DNA from: an uncultured Oribacterium sp.
Lineage (GTDB): Bacteria > Bacillota > Clostridia > Lachnospirales > Lachnospiraceae
DNA length: 64,000 nt
Assembly (NCBI GenBank): GCA_946413525.1
Contig: CAMKKZ010000005.1
Span: 62,001 to 126,000, forward strand
Reading direction: 5' to 3'
The notes beneath the pieces are model-generated. The model was not told where the DNA came from and did not search any database. It worked only from the letters and a program-made list of their open reading frames with translations. Each line of letters begins with the position of its first letter. Position 1 is the stretch's first letter. The position numbers and the translations under genes are program-made. Positions 53,411 to 62,709 of the stretch are shown piece after piece.

Positions 53411-56400
53411 GACCAATCAGGCTGACCATGCAGGCATTTGGCTCTTACGGCAGGAAGACAAGCATTGATTTCACATGCCCTTCCCAAAATTTCTTTCTTA
53501 TCACCGGAGACACGGGAGCCGGGAAAAGCACCATTTTCGATGCCATTGTTTTCGCGCTCTATGGGGAGGCAAGTTCAAATAGCAACAAAAAGGATGGCGT
53601 GGAGCTGCAAAGCCAGTTCGTAAGTTATGGGATTGAACCCTTTGTAGAGTTGGAATTTTCAGAAGCAAAGGGAGTGCATGCGTCTGTCTTTTCCGTGCGG
53701 CGTATTCCGAGGCACATTCGCTCATTGAGGAGGGGGAAAGGGGAGAAGGAAGAAAAGGAGAAGGTTTCCCTGATCATGCCGGATGGGGCTGAATATCCCG
53801 GGAACAAAAAAGAAACGGATGAAAAGATTCAGGAAATAATAAAACTCAGCAAAATTCAATTCATGCAGCTTGCCATGATCGCCCAGGGAGAATTCATGGA
53901 GATGCTTCGGTCGGATTCCAATAAGAAAAAAGAAATATTCAGAAAGCTTTTTCGGACGTCTTTTTATCAGAACATTGTAGAAGAGCTGGGCAGGCGCAGG
54001 AAGGATGAGGAGCAGGAAATTGACAGGATCAGGACGGAGTTCAGAAGCGAGGCTGCCCGCGTCATTATCCCCGACTTGCCTGATGATGAGTTGAAAGGGG
54101 AGCTGGAGCGGCTCCGAGAGGAAATCCTTCATTCTGCAAAATCGAGCGTGACATGCATGGAGGGTTTTGTCACGGGACTTGGCAGTCTTCTTGAGAGGAT
54201 AAAGGAATCAGAAGAGGAAGCCGGACAAAAATATGCGGAGCTTTCGGCTATAAGGGATGCGCGGAGGGATGCCTGCGCAAAGGCTGCCGCGCTGATGGAG
54301 GCATATACCAGGCTGGATGCGGCCGAAAAGGAGCTGGCCGAGTGCAAAAAAATCATGCCGGAGATGAAGGCGGCAGAGAAGCTGGCTTTTGATATTGCGG
54401 CAGCCTATGAGGTCAGGGCGGCATATCAGCGCCTGGAGGATGCGGATAAGGCGGCGCGCGCAATGGAAAAAGAGCTGGCTGATTGCAGGCAGGCGGTTCC
54501 CGGTCTGGAGGAAAGGCTTGCGGAGGCAGCGAAAAAGGAAGAAGCGGCAAAAAAGGAGAGGGATTCTGAACTGGAGCGTTTCAGCAAGCTGTCAGAGAAG
54601 GTAGAAAAAGCGTTTTCGCTGTTTGAAAGAATAGATAACGCGGAACAGAAACTGCTTCAAAAGAAGAATGCGTACGCTTTGGCGAAACAGAAGCTGGAGG
54701 AGGCTGAAACGTCAAGGGCGGAATTAGAAAAAAAGGAATCCGAATGGCGTGATACTGAGGAGAAGCTGGGAGACGCCAATATGAAATTGGAATCCTGGAA
54801 ACAGCAAATGGACGAGGCGGAAAATATAAGATCTGAAGCTTCAGCCGCAGGAACCGCGCTGGAGGATATCGGTAAGCAGAAAAAGAGGCTTGACAAGCTT
54901 CAAAAAGATTATTTTGAGGCTTCTTCCGCATACCATGAAAAGAATTCGGAATATGAGAAAAGCATGACTGCTTTTTTGAACGCCCAGGCCGGCTTCCTTG
55001 CTTCACGTCTCCTTCCCGGGGTGGCCTGTCCTGTATGTGGTTCCAAAGAGCACCCATCCCCGTGTGGGATGTTGCCGCATGAAGCGGTATTGTCGAAGGA
55101 GGGGCTGGATCTTCTTGCGGAGGAGCTGTCTTCCCTGAATCGAAAACAAATGGATAAATCCGGCATGGCGGGCGCCGCGCTTGCGCGGCTTAAGGAGAAG
55201 GAGGGGCAATATGCCGATCTTCTTTTGCGTCTTCGTGAACATATGGCGAAGCATATTCCGGACATTCCTGATGATCTTTCCATTGGGGAAGCGCAAAAGA
55301 TCATAGAGAACTGGAAGAAGAAGCTCGATTCCCAGGGCGGGGAGCTTCGGGATAATGCGGCAAAATTCCTTGCTGCGCAGAGGTCTTTGAAGGAGGCTGC
55401 GGAAAAGAGGGTGTCGCTGCGCGCCGCAATTGAGTCTGAATCGAAAAAAGCTTCATATGCCGGGGAAGAGGTGGCAGCGGAGTCCGCGGTCCTGGAAGAT
55501 TTGAAGGGGCAGCAGTCATTTTCGACCAGGCTGGATGCCCAGGAAGCCCTGAAAATTGCCTCTGAAAGAAAAAAAGAGAAGGAATCTGAATATGCGCGGA
55601 TTTATTCGGATCTGATGAGGGCAAGAAAAGACAGGGAGCAGACAGACGCGGTGATTCAACGCTGTAAAAAGGAATTGCCTGAAAGGGTCAAAGAAAAGGA
55701 AGAAAGAGAAGAGGAATACAGGGACATCATGCGGGACAGGGGCATGGGGGAGGAGAGCTGGAAATTATATGCGGCGCAGTATCAAAAAGCCGAATCCCAA
55801 CGTCTCCTTGACCGGTACTCTGAATTCGGCAGGAGGATGGCTTCGGCGGAGGGGGCCATGGAGGCGGCGAGAAAGCTGATCAATGGACGTGAGAGACCGT
55901 GCATGGAGCGGTTGGAAGCGGAAAGAAAGGAAGCGGAGGAGAATTTTCAGAAGGCCGTGATAAGCTGGGAAGAATTAAAGGGCGATTATCGGACGGACAG
56001 CTCAGCCTATCAGGCGCTGTCTTTCAAAATTGACGAACGGGAAGAAAAAGCCCGGAAATACGCAAGGATTGACAGTCTTTTTGAACGTCTGGCAGGCAGG
56101 AGAAGCGGCGGGCGAATGGATATAGAGACATATGTGCAAAGGTATTATCTGCAAAGAATATTATATGCCGCGAACCGCCGCTTCCGGGAAATGTCGGCGG
56201 GGCAGTTTGAGTTTCGTATGGTGGAGGCGGAACAAGCGGGTGAGGGACGAAACCGCGGATTGGATCTCATGGTATATTCTTTCGTGACCGGGAAGGAAAG
56301 GCAGGTCAGGACGCTTTCCGGGGGCGAGTCCTTCATGGCAGCCCTTTCTCTGGCTTTGGGGATGGCGGATCAGATTCAGGAAAATTCTGCTGCTGTGAAT

Positions 56401-56610
56401 ATTGACATCCTGTTTGTGGATGAAGGCTTCGGTTCCCTGGATGAACATTCAAGAGGACAGGCGGTGAGGGTGCTTGCGAAGATGGCAGGTGGCGGGTCGC
56501 GCCTTATAGGAATCATTTCCCATGTGACGGAACTGCGGCAGGAGATTGAGGATCAACTGCTGGTTTCCAAGGGTCCGGAGGGAAGCACGGCAAAATGGAG
56601 GCTCAGCTAA
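53407..56610 (+). CDS. sbcC: exonuclease SbcCD subunit C
   Basis: The 1067-residue SMC-like ATPase has Walker A GDTGAGKSTIFDAI (about 35-48), long coiled coils (about 180-530 and 560-880) around a zinc hook CPVCGSKEHP (about 542-551), the signature LSGGESFMAALSLALGMAD (about 971-989) and Walker B DILFVDEGFGSLDE (about 999-1012). It binds DNA ends with SbcD. A partner that cuts hairpins is notable in a genome so rich in palindromes. ATGA overlap with sbcD. Confidence 0.95.
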   Translation: MRPIRLTMQAFGSYGRKTSIDFTCPSQNFFLITGDTGAGKSTIFDAIVFALYGEASSNSNKKDGVELQSQFVSYGIEPFVELEFSEAKGVHASVFSVRRIPRHIRSLRRGKGEKEEKEKVSLIMPDGAEYPGNKKETDEKIQEIIKLSKIQFMQLAMIAQGEFMEMLRSDSNKKKEIFRKLFRTSFYQNIVEELGRRRKDEEQEIDRIRTEFRSEAARVIIPDLPDDELKGELERLREEILHSAKSSVTCMEGFVTGLGSLLERIKESEEEAGQKYAELSAIRDARRDACAKAAALMEAYTRLDAAEKELAECKKIMPEMKAAEKLAFDIAAAYEVRAAYQRLEDADKAARAMEKELADCRQAVPGLEERLAEAAKKEEAAKKERDSELERFSKLSEKVEKAFSLFERIDNAEQKLLQKKNAYALAKQKLEEAETSRAELEKKESEWRDTEEKLGDANMKLESWKQQMDEAENIRSEASAAGTALEDIGKQKKRLDKLQKDYFEASSAYHEKNSEYEKSMTAFLNAQAGFLASRLLPGVACPVCGSKEHPSPCGMLPHEAVLSKEGLDLLAEELSSLNRKQMDKSGMAGAALARLKEKEGQYADLLLRLREHMAKHIPDIPDDLSIGEAQKIIENWKKKLDSQGGELRDNAAKFLAAQRSLKEAAEKRVSLRAAIESESKKASYAGEEVAAESAVLEDLKGQQSFSTRLDAQEALKIASERKKEKESEYARIYSDLMRARKDREQTDAVIQRCKKELPERVKEKEEREEEYRDIMRDRGMGEESWKLYAAQYQKAESQRLLDRYSEFGRRMASAEGAMEAARKLINGRERPCMERLEAERKEAEENFQKAVISWEELKGDYRTDSSAYQALSFKIDEREEKARKYARIDSLFERLAGRRSGGRMDIETYVQRYYLQRILYAANRRFREMSAGQFEFRMVEAEQAGEGRNRGLDLMVYSFVTGKERQVRTLSGGESFMAALSLALGMADQIQENSAAVNIDILFVDEGFGSLDEHSRGQAVRVLAKMAGGGSRLIGIISHVTELRQEIEDQLLVSKGPEGSTAKWRLS

Positions 56611-56680
56611 TTGCAAGTGGGAATTTCTGCGGCATAAACTATGCTTGATCCTGCCGTGCTTTAACCTATGGCTGTGAATT

Positions 56681-56974
56681 TCAAGGCTCTCTCCTTGATT
56701 TTCTGTTGACTTTCTTTTTCAGTTCGCTTCCGGGATGAAAAACGGGAATCAAGGCGGCGGGTATATTTATTATTTCACCTGTGCTGGGGTTTCTGCCTGT
56801 GCGGGCGGCTCTTTTTCGGACTTCAAAGGTACCAAATCCCAGGATTCGAACCTTTTCATCTTGGGATAGTTGTTCTTTAATCGTCTCGGTAAACGCCTTT
56901 ATTACGCTTTTCGCTGTATCGAAAGAGATGTTCGCATGTTCCGCAACTGACATGGTCAGGTCCGCTTTATTCAT
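56681..56974 (-). CDS. hup: HU-family DNA-binding protein
   Basis: The ATG at 56974 follows GGAGGAAAAT. The 97-residue protein has the HU fold: MNKADLTMSVAEHANIS, then RILGFGTFEVRKRAARTGRNPSTGEIINIPAALIPVFHPG (about 47-87), with the beta-arm tip RNPSTG, and a basic tail NRKSRREP. It bends and packs DNA. It stands alone, convergent with sbcC. Confidence 0.92.
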   Translation of the reverse strand: MNKADLTMSVAEHANISFDTAKSVIKAFTETIKEQLSQDEKVRILGFGTFEVRKRAARTGRNPSTGEIINIPAALIPVFHPGSELKKKVNRKSRREP

Positions 56975-57188
56975 ATTTTCCTCCATATTACACAGGCATG
57001 AACTATGCGTCGAACATGGTTCACGCCGTATTTGATGACTTCCACAGGGATATGTCTTGATTTGGCAAAGCCGAATCGAGACTGGTCAGCCGAAAATCAA
57101 GCCATCCTATGACGGAGACTTAACTGTCGATAATGGTACCACATTTAAAAACGGGCTTCAAGCCTGGGAGGGGGAAAGGGAGTTTGTT

Positions 57189-58481
57189 ATGATGAACACG
57201 AAGATGAGCAGAATCACAGGCGCATGCGGATTTCATGCCGCTTTTCGCATTCGACTTTTTGAGGGGCTGGAAGCTGTTTCTATAAAATTATTTGCAATAG
57301 CTTGCGTCTTTGTGCTGCTAATGCCTGCCGACTTCCCATCGTTTGCCGCACAGTGGGAGCAGGATGAAACAGGGTGGTGGTATGTGTACGATGATGGCAC
57401 ATACCCGTTTTCAAAATGGGAATACATAGATGGGAATTGGTATTATTTTGATGAAAACGGGTATATGGCCCATGACTGCTGGATCGGAAATTATTATGTA
57501 GGAAGCTCCGGCGCCATGCTGACGGATACCGTGACCCCGGACGGGTACCGTGTTGGACCGGATGGCGCATGGATAATGGACAGCGTGGTTCCGGACATTG
57601 ATTCCCCAATTAGTGAGGAGAATATTCTCGCTATTGCGGATGCTTATGACGCGGATGGCGCATTCATCCTGAGGGATGGCGTTAACAGAGGGGATTCCCT
57701 GCTGCGCTGGACCAGCGGATCCACAAGCAATGCCGGCGCAATGGACACATGTGTTCATGAGCAGTTCCATTCATATACGTTAAATAACGGGAGCTTTGAC
57801 TGGCTTACAGGTGCTTTTACCGCCGCTTACTATGTGGGAAGCGGCCAGACGATCATGATGCCCGAGCTGAAAAGCTATAGAACGGAAGAGTGGTCCTCGC
57901 AAATCCCGTCGAGGCTGCGCACATTTCGCTATGATACTTACGTACAACAGGGTTCCAACGCGTCAGCTAATGTAATTGGAGCATATGGTCTTTTGAACGA
58001 ATTTTCCGCTTACTGCTGGGGCATGCAGAATCAAATCAATCTTTTTGATTACTATAACAGTCAACGCTTTGACCTTAATACATGGGGGCCATTCGTGGTG
58101 GCCTGCGAGAACAACTGGCTTGCCTTTCTTGAATTTCGCTATTACATTCTGGGCTATCTTCGCTACGCAAGGGAAAATTATCCGGAAATATGGCAGGAGA
58201 TGATGAATAATCAGGCGTTTGTTAATATATATTGCCTCATGGAAAGAAGATTTGAAAGTTTAATTGCCGCGTATCAGGCATGTCAGGAGACGATTCTTCG
58301 GAGGGGAACGGATCTTGGAATCAGAGTGCGATTCGTTGACGGAATGATATATTTAGAACGACAGGGAATTGGTTCGACAGCCAGCGGACCGGAATTCCGG
58401 AATCTGCTGATAGAAGAAATCGCGTCGCTAGAACTGCAGGGGGAGGAGCAGGAGTTGTTTTCCAGGAGTTCGATTTTTTGA
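57189..58481 (+). CDS. secreted cell-wall-binding protein with predicted HExxH metallopeptidase domain
   Basis: The ATG at 57189 follows AAAGGGAG at a spacing of six or so. The 430-residue product has a long basic N-terminus and a hydrophobic segment (about 35-52), so it should be exported. Residues about 55-130 have Trp/Tyr/Gly-rich wall-binding repeats (GWWYVYDDG, GNWYYFDENGYMAH). The rest (about 140-430) has HEQFH at 190-194, an exact HExxH zinc motif, followed about 80 residues later by LNEFSAYCWGM, whose Glu could be the third ligand. It is thus likely a wall-attached gluzincin-type peptidase; I cannot place it in a named family. Confidence 0.7.
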   Translation: MMNTKMSRITGACGFHAAFRIRLFEGLEAVSIKLFAIACVFVLLMPADFPSFAAQWEQDETGWWYVYDDGTYPFSKWEYIDGNWYYFDENGYMAHDCWIGNYYVGSSGAMLTDTVTPDGYRVGPDGAWIMDSVVPDIDSPISEENILAIADAYDADGAFILRDGVNRGDSLLRWTSGSTSNAGAMDTCVHEQFHSYTLNNGSFDWLTGAFTAAYYVGSGQTIMMPELKSYRTEEWSSQIPSRLRTFRYDTYVQQGSNASANVIGAYGLLNEFSAYCWGMQNQINLFDYYNSQRFDLNTWGPFVVACENNWLAFLEFRYYILGYLRYARENYPEIWQEMMNNQAFVNIYCLMERRFESLIAAYQACQETILRRGTDLGIRVRFVDGMIYLERQGIGSTASGPEFRNLLIEEIASLELQGEEQELFSRSSIF

Positions 58482-58794
58482 GGGGGCTAATATTTCGCTG
58501 GGAGGATCGGCGTTAACGGGCTCCCAAGGCCATCTCGTAGGCTGTGGGTAAGCGGCTTGTCCTTATGGCCTTCCTGCGGAGCCTCGGTACTGAAGCCGTC
58601 GTTGGGTTTTCCAAAGACGGCTTTCGTCATCATCCTGTCGATTCCCGAGAAGGCAGGATGATGACGAAAGCGGTTATTGCCGGATAGTTTCCCAAAGCCG
58701 GAATTCCAGGAATCCTTGTTTTTCTTTTGCATGTGCATTTATGCATGAGAATGCTTTCGGATTGGGCTTTCCAATGCGGCGCAATCTTTAGAAT
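58482..58794. repeat. intergenic region with a 17-bp palindrome
   Basis: CTTTCGTCATCATCCTG (58621-58637) and its complement (58654-58670) form a perfect 17-bp stem with a 16-base loop. Smaller inverted pieces such as CCGGAATT near 58697 lie around it. It separates two convergent genes and may stop both transcripts. No gene is seen. Confidence 0.6.
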
Positions 58795-59598
58795 TTAAAT
58801 CTTTAGAATTTGTCTTTCTTTTGCGAAAGAGGAGTTCGGGAAGCGCAATCTGGCGTTTTTTTCCATTTCATCCAGCATCAGGTCATTATGGCAGGGGTCG
58901 TGATGTGTCAGCAAAAGCTGCTTTGCGTGTGCCATTGCGGCAATCTTGATTCCCGTGGCGGCTGTTGAATGTCCAAAGCCCCTATGGCAAAGATATTCCG
59001 CGTCTGTATATTGAGCGTCATAAATCAGAAGGGAACAGTCTTTTGCGAAATCTACCAGCTCCAGTTCTTTTCCCTCGCCGTGCTCAAAGTCAGTGGCATA
59101 GACGACTGAGCCTTGATCCGCGTCAACGCGGATGATCGCGCCACCACCTGGATGACGGGAATCCATAGTCGAGACGTGCAGGCTGCCAAGCTGGAAATCT
59201 ATGGGAAGGGTGGAAAAGGAAGTGGCCGCGGCGTACTGGTGGATTTTCAATGGCCAGTAAGGCTGTGAGAAAATGCGATCTATCGCGCTTTTGATATCAT
59301 AGCCTTGAAGCTCTTTCCCATATAGATGAATTTCCCTGTCTTTTTCCATCAGTGCCGGAAAAAAGGGAAGCCCAAGGATGTGATCCAGATGCAAGTGTGA
59401 AAATAGGATGGATATATGCGCGTCCTTCTCCGGAACGGAACTGACAATGCCGCTTCCCGCGTCGAAATAAATCACCTCCCGGCCGCTGACAAGGCGAAAA
59501 CAGGAGGTGGCTCCGCCGTATTTCCTGTAGGCATCTCCGAATACCGGGACAGATCCCCTGGCTCCCAGGATTTCAATGAAAAGAGTGTCTGTATTCAT
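58795..59598 (-). CDS. MBL-fold metallo-hydrolase
   Basis: The 267-residue protein has the beta-lactamase-fold HLHLDH motif at 68-73, an upstream GSGIVSSVPE strand turn, AQYTDAEYL near 195 and a late LLTHHDPCH near 230. All metal ligands expected for a two-metal site are present. Members cut phosphodiesters or thioesters; the strong resemblance to cyclic-phosphodiesterase and RNase Z-like enzymes comes from the HLHLDH plus late His-rich loop, but the substrate is open. It stands alone. Confidence 0.85.
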   Translation of the reverse strand: MNTDTLFIEILGARGSVPVFGDAYRKYGGATSCFRLVSGREVIYFDAGSGIVSSVPEKDAHISILFSHLHLDHILGLPFFPALMEKDREIHLYGKELQGYDIKSAIDRIFSQPYWPLKIHQYAAATSFSTLPIDFQLGSLHVSTMDSRHPGGGAIIRVDADQGSVVYATDFEHGEGKELELVDFAKDCSLLIYDAQYTDAEYLCHRGFGHSTAATGIKIAAMAHAKQLLLTHHDPCHNDLMLDEMEKNARLRFPNSSFAKERQILKI

Positions 59599-59939
59599 CT
59601 TGTCAGCCTCCTCCTTTATTAAAGTGGTTTTATGCTCGCTTTAATTCCTGACAAACAGATGCGGTATCGCAAACTGCATAGCTCTTTCGTTAAAATGTCT
59701 GTTTGACTGCTTTCGCAAATGGCTCAAATATAATTTCATTATCTCTTGTGGGGCGAGAATGTCCTAATTCAGGATGTCCAATATTGAAGAGCTTTAACTC
59801 GCATTAAGTATAACAGGATTATTCATATTTGTCATTGCTTTGTTAGGGCTAAATGCGATATTATTTATATCCAAGGCGTACATGGTTGCTGTCATTTTGA
59901 CAAATGCATGATGGAAACAGAGAGGAAGGGAGTTTGCTT
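59599..59939. other. divergent intergenic region with an inverted copy of the 67-base element
   Basis: 59640-59700 carries on the minus strand the element found twice at 47281-47415 (AGCTATGCAGTTTGCGATACCGC, then CAGGAATTAA). The rest is AT-rich leader sequence for the diguanylate cyclase and MBL genes. I could not fix promoters. Confidence 0.45.
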
Positions 59940-60980
59940 ATGGCGGCAGGGGAACAGTCGAAATCGGAATTGTTGCTTGAACGTATTTTTGATATTACCC
60001 ATGAGCTTTATGAAGAGATGGGGAAGGCCGGGAGCCAGGGGAATTTCAATCATTTCAAGTTGTTTGGCCTTTTTGCCGAGCTGGGAAGGGCCCTTGTTAA
60101 TGCGGACAGATGCAGCTTTTGGAAATGGGATCGCCGTTCGCATCAGTTGGTCACTAATGCCGCTGTGGGAACTGGGCAGATCGTCATAGATGAGGGGAGC
60201 GGGCTTGTGGGTCGGGCACTTCGTGAAATGACCCCGATTGTCACGAATGATCCCTATAATCATCCTGATTTTAATTCCAGCGTGGATAAAAAAACAGGAT
60301 ATGTTACAAAATCCATCCTTGTTATGCCGGTCTCCAATTGCAAAGGGGAAATCATTGGTGCCTATCAGGCCATCAACAAGCTGGATAGTGAAACGGGTTT
60401 CGACCTGGAGGCAGACAGCAGAAGGCTTTCATTGGCCACGTTCATATGCGGCATAACATTGGAATCGGATATGTTTTTGGACGATTCTGAGCGGGACAAA
60501 CTGACGGATCTTAAGAATCGCGTAGGTTTCCACAATGATTATCGTTTGAAATGGGGGAAGATACTGAACCGGAAGGGGGATGACAAGCGCGTTTCCATTA
60601 TCATGTGTGATATTGATTTCTTCAAAAAAGTCAATGACACCTATGGCCATAATGCCGGGGATGCCATGCTGAAGCACGTGGCCGGGATTCTGACCGCATC
60701 CATCCGCGAGAGTGACGGCGCGTACCGCTGGGGCGGGGAGGAATTTATATTAATCATACCGGGCAGCAATATTCAGGGGGCCGCTGACATTGCGGAAAGA
60801 ATCCGGCGCAATATCATGACTTCGGTCTGCAGTTTTGAGGGTACGGACATCAAGGCTACAATGAGCTTTGGGTGCGCGGAACTGTCACCTGAGCTTGACG
60901 CGGAGGAGAATATCAAAATTGCGGATGAACGGCTTTATCGTGCCAAGGAAGGTGGAAGAAACCGGGTGATTTGGAAATAG
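59940..60980 (+). CDS. GAF-domain diguanylate cyclase
   Basis: The ATG at 59940 follows GGAAGGGAG; an ATG at 59904 lacks a site. The 346-residue product has an N-terminal GAF-type sensor domain (about 25-170; SGLVGRALREMTPIVTNDPYNHPDFN) and a C-terminal GGDEF domain (about 180-345) with DIDFFKKVNDTYGHNAGD, the active site GGEEF in YRWGGEEFILI, and an RESD inhibitory site five residues before it. It should make cyclic di-GMP from GTP with product feedback. No EAL or HD-GYP gene is near. There is no membrane span, so it senses a cytoplasmic signal. Confidence 0.92.
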   Translation: MAAGEQSKSELLLERIFDITHELYEEMGKAGSQGNFNHFKLFGLFAELGRALVNADRCSFWKWDRRSHQLVTNAAVGTGQIVIDEGSGLVGRALREMTPIVTNDPYNHPDFNSSVDKKTGYVTKSILVMPVSNCKGEIIGAYQAINKLDSETGFDLEADSRRLSLATFICGITLESDMFLDDSERDKLTDLKNRVGFHNDYRLKWGKILNRKGDDKRVSIIMCDIDFFKKVNDTYGHNAGDAMLKHVAGILTASIRESDGAYRWGGEEFILIIPGSNIQGAADIAERIRRNIMTSVCSFEGTDIKATMSFGCAELSPELDAEENIKIADERLYRAKEGGRNRVIWK

Positions 60981-61333
60981 TTGCAGATGGAGCGTGCGGC
61001 TGTTCAATGACGATATTCTTTTCTTTGGAAAGCAAATTCATATTAAGGACATTAAGGACACATGAAAGGAAGGCGTTATATCTAACATAATAAAGAATTA
61101 TCTTGACAGCACTTATAGCATGGTGTTATGATTTTCCCTACAAAAATCAAACATGAAGGCTCATTTCATAGAGAAGGATTTATTGTTTCAGGACATTCGG
61201 GATGGTCGGATTCAAGGACATAAATTCGGACAAGGAATTCATGTCCCAATTTCGGATCGACTTGCCGCCATATTGACGACAGGATGCCATATCGACAGAT
61301 TGAAACGGAGCCGGAAATGAGAAGGAGGAAAAC
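60981..61333. promoter_or_regulatory. intergenic region with promoter for the NRAMP-like/pxp genes
   Basis: TTGACA (61103-61108) and TATGAT (61127-61132) are 18 bases apart, with a TG just before the -10. The leader to 61334 is about 195 bases and shows no clear riboswitch fold by eye. Confidence 0.55.
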
Positions 61334-62599
61334 ATGAACGACAAGAAAAGTAACAGTGCTGCATTGATAGGGGCCGCGTTCCTTATGGCAACGTCAGCCA
61401 TTGGACCAGGCTTCCTCACACAGACGGCGACTTTTACTGGATCACTGCAGGGGAGCTTTGGTTTCGTTATTCTGATTTCGCTTATCATGTCAGCCATTGC
61501 GCAGATGAATATATGGAGGGTGCTGTGTTATGCCGGGAAGAGGGGCCAGGACGTGGCGAACCAGCTCGTGATGGGACTGGGATATTTCCTTGCCGCGCTT
61601 ATCGCCCTTGGCGGTCTGGCTTTCAATATTGGTAATGTTGGCGGCGGCGGACTGGGCTTCCATGCGCTTCTCGGAATTCCCGACAGGATTGGATACATTA
61701 TTTCGGCGCTTCTTGCGATTGTGATATTCCTTTCGAAGCAGGCCAAGTCCATTGTCGATCAGGTCGTGAAGTATCTTGGCGCCATCATGATCGTGGTCAT
61801 CCTTGTCGTCATGATTATCACGAAGCCGCCGGTGGGGGAGGCTGTGAAAAACACCTTTATGCCCTCAGCGTCGATGGGCTCCCTGTTCCCGGCAATCCTG
61901 ACACTGCTTGGTGGTACGGTAGGCGGCTATATTACATTTTCCGGCGCACACCGCCTGATTGACGCGGGCGTGACCGGCAAAGACAGCCTGTCAAAGGTCA
62001 ACAGCAGCTCCGTTATGGGTATTTGTATCGCGGCTGTTGTGCGTGTGCTTCTTTTCCTGGCCATCCTTGGTGTTGTGACGAAGTTTGCGGGCATTAATCT
62101 CGCGACGCCGAGTGCCAATGAAGCCATGGTGCAGTCCGGACAGATTCCTGCGTATAATGGTATAAGCAACCCGGCCGCTTACGCGTTCCTGGTGGGCGCC
62201 GGCAGCCTGGCTTATCGTTTTGCGGGTCTTGTCATTCTCTGCGCGGCGCTGACATCGATTATCGGAGCGGCTTACACATCCGTTTCCTTCCTGAAGACCT
62301 TCAGTCCCGCCATTGAGAAAAATGAGAATTACTGGATTATCGGTTTTATAGCGGTTTCTTCCCTGATCATGATTATTCTTGGCGGTGCTGCAAAGCTGCT
62401 GGTTTTGGCCGGGGCCGTGAATGGTCTGATTCTTCCTATTTCGCTGGGGGTTTGCCTGGTGGCATCTACCAGGAAGGATATCATGGGAGATGATTATAAA
62501 CACCCCACCTGGCTGCTGGTCCTTGGCATTATAGTGGTCATTGTTTCCGCTTATGTTGGAATCACGTCACTTAAAAATCTTGGAAACCTTTTTGTGTAA
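61334..62599 (+). CDS. NRAMP-related transporter of the 5-oxoproline locus (YcsG-like)
   Basis: AGAAGGAGGAAAAC precedes the ATG. The 421-residue protein has eleven spans and NRAMP-like helices, but the metal-binding DPGN of span 1 reads IGPGFLTQ and the span 6 motif lacks the usual MPH (TFSGAHRLIDAG). It therefore probably does not carry divalent metals in the NRAMP way. In B. subtilis the like protein YcsG is coded next to the 5-oxoprolinase genes, as here, so uptake of pyroglutamate or a related acid is a reasonable guess. Function is inferred from context. Confidence 0.8.
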   Translation: MNDKKSNSAALIGAAFLMATSAIGPGFLTQTATFTGSLQGSFGFVILISLIMSAIAQMNIWRVLCYAGKRGQDVANQLVMGLGYFLAALIALGGLAFNIGNVGGGGLGFHALLGIPDRIGYIISALLAIVIFLSKQAKSIVDQVVKYLGAIMIVVILVVMIITKPPVGEAVKNTFMPSASMGSLFPAILTLLGGTVGGYITFSGAHRLIDAGVTGKDSLSKVNSSSVMGICIAAVVRVLLFLAILGVVTKFAGINLATPSANEAMVQSGQIPAYNGISNPAAYAFLVGAGSLAYRFAGLVILCAALTSIIGAAYTSVSFLKTFSPAIEKNENYWIIGFIAVSSLIMIILGGAAKLLVLAGAVNGLILPISLGVCLVASTRKDIMGDDYKHPTWLLVLGIIVVIVSAYVGITSLKNLGNLFV

Positions 62600-62646
62600 T
62601 CGTAATTGACGCCGGCCATTAATCCGACGCCGGCCGTGGGACGACA

Positions 62647-62693
62647 GCCCGTAGCCGCCAAGCATCACAGCGCGGCGGCTGCGGGCATTTTTT
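62647..62693 (+). terminator. terminator overlapping the pxpB translation start region
   Basis: GCCCGTAGCCGCC (62647-62659) pairs with GGCGGCTGCGGGC (62674-62686), with one G-T pair, followed by ATTTTTT. It ends the transporter transcript or attenuates transcription into pxpB, whose ribosome binding site is in the next bases. Confidence 0.8.
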
Positions 62694-62709
62694 GAGGATG
62701 AAAAATTCT

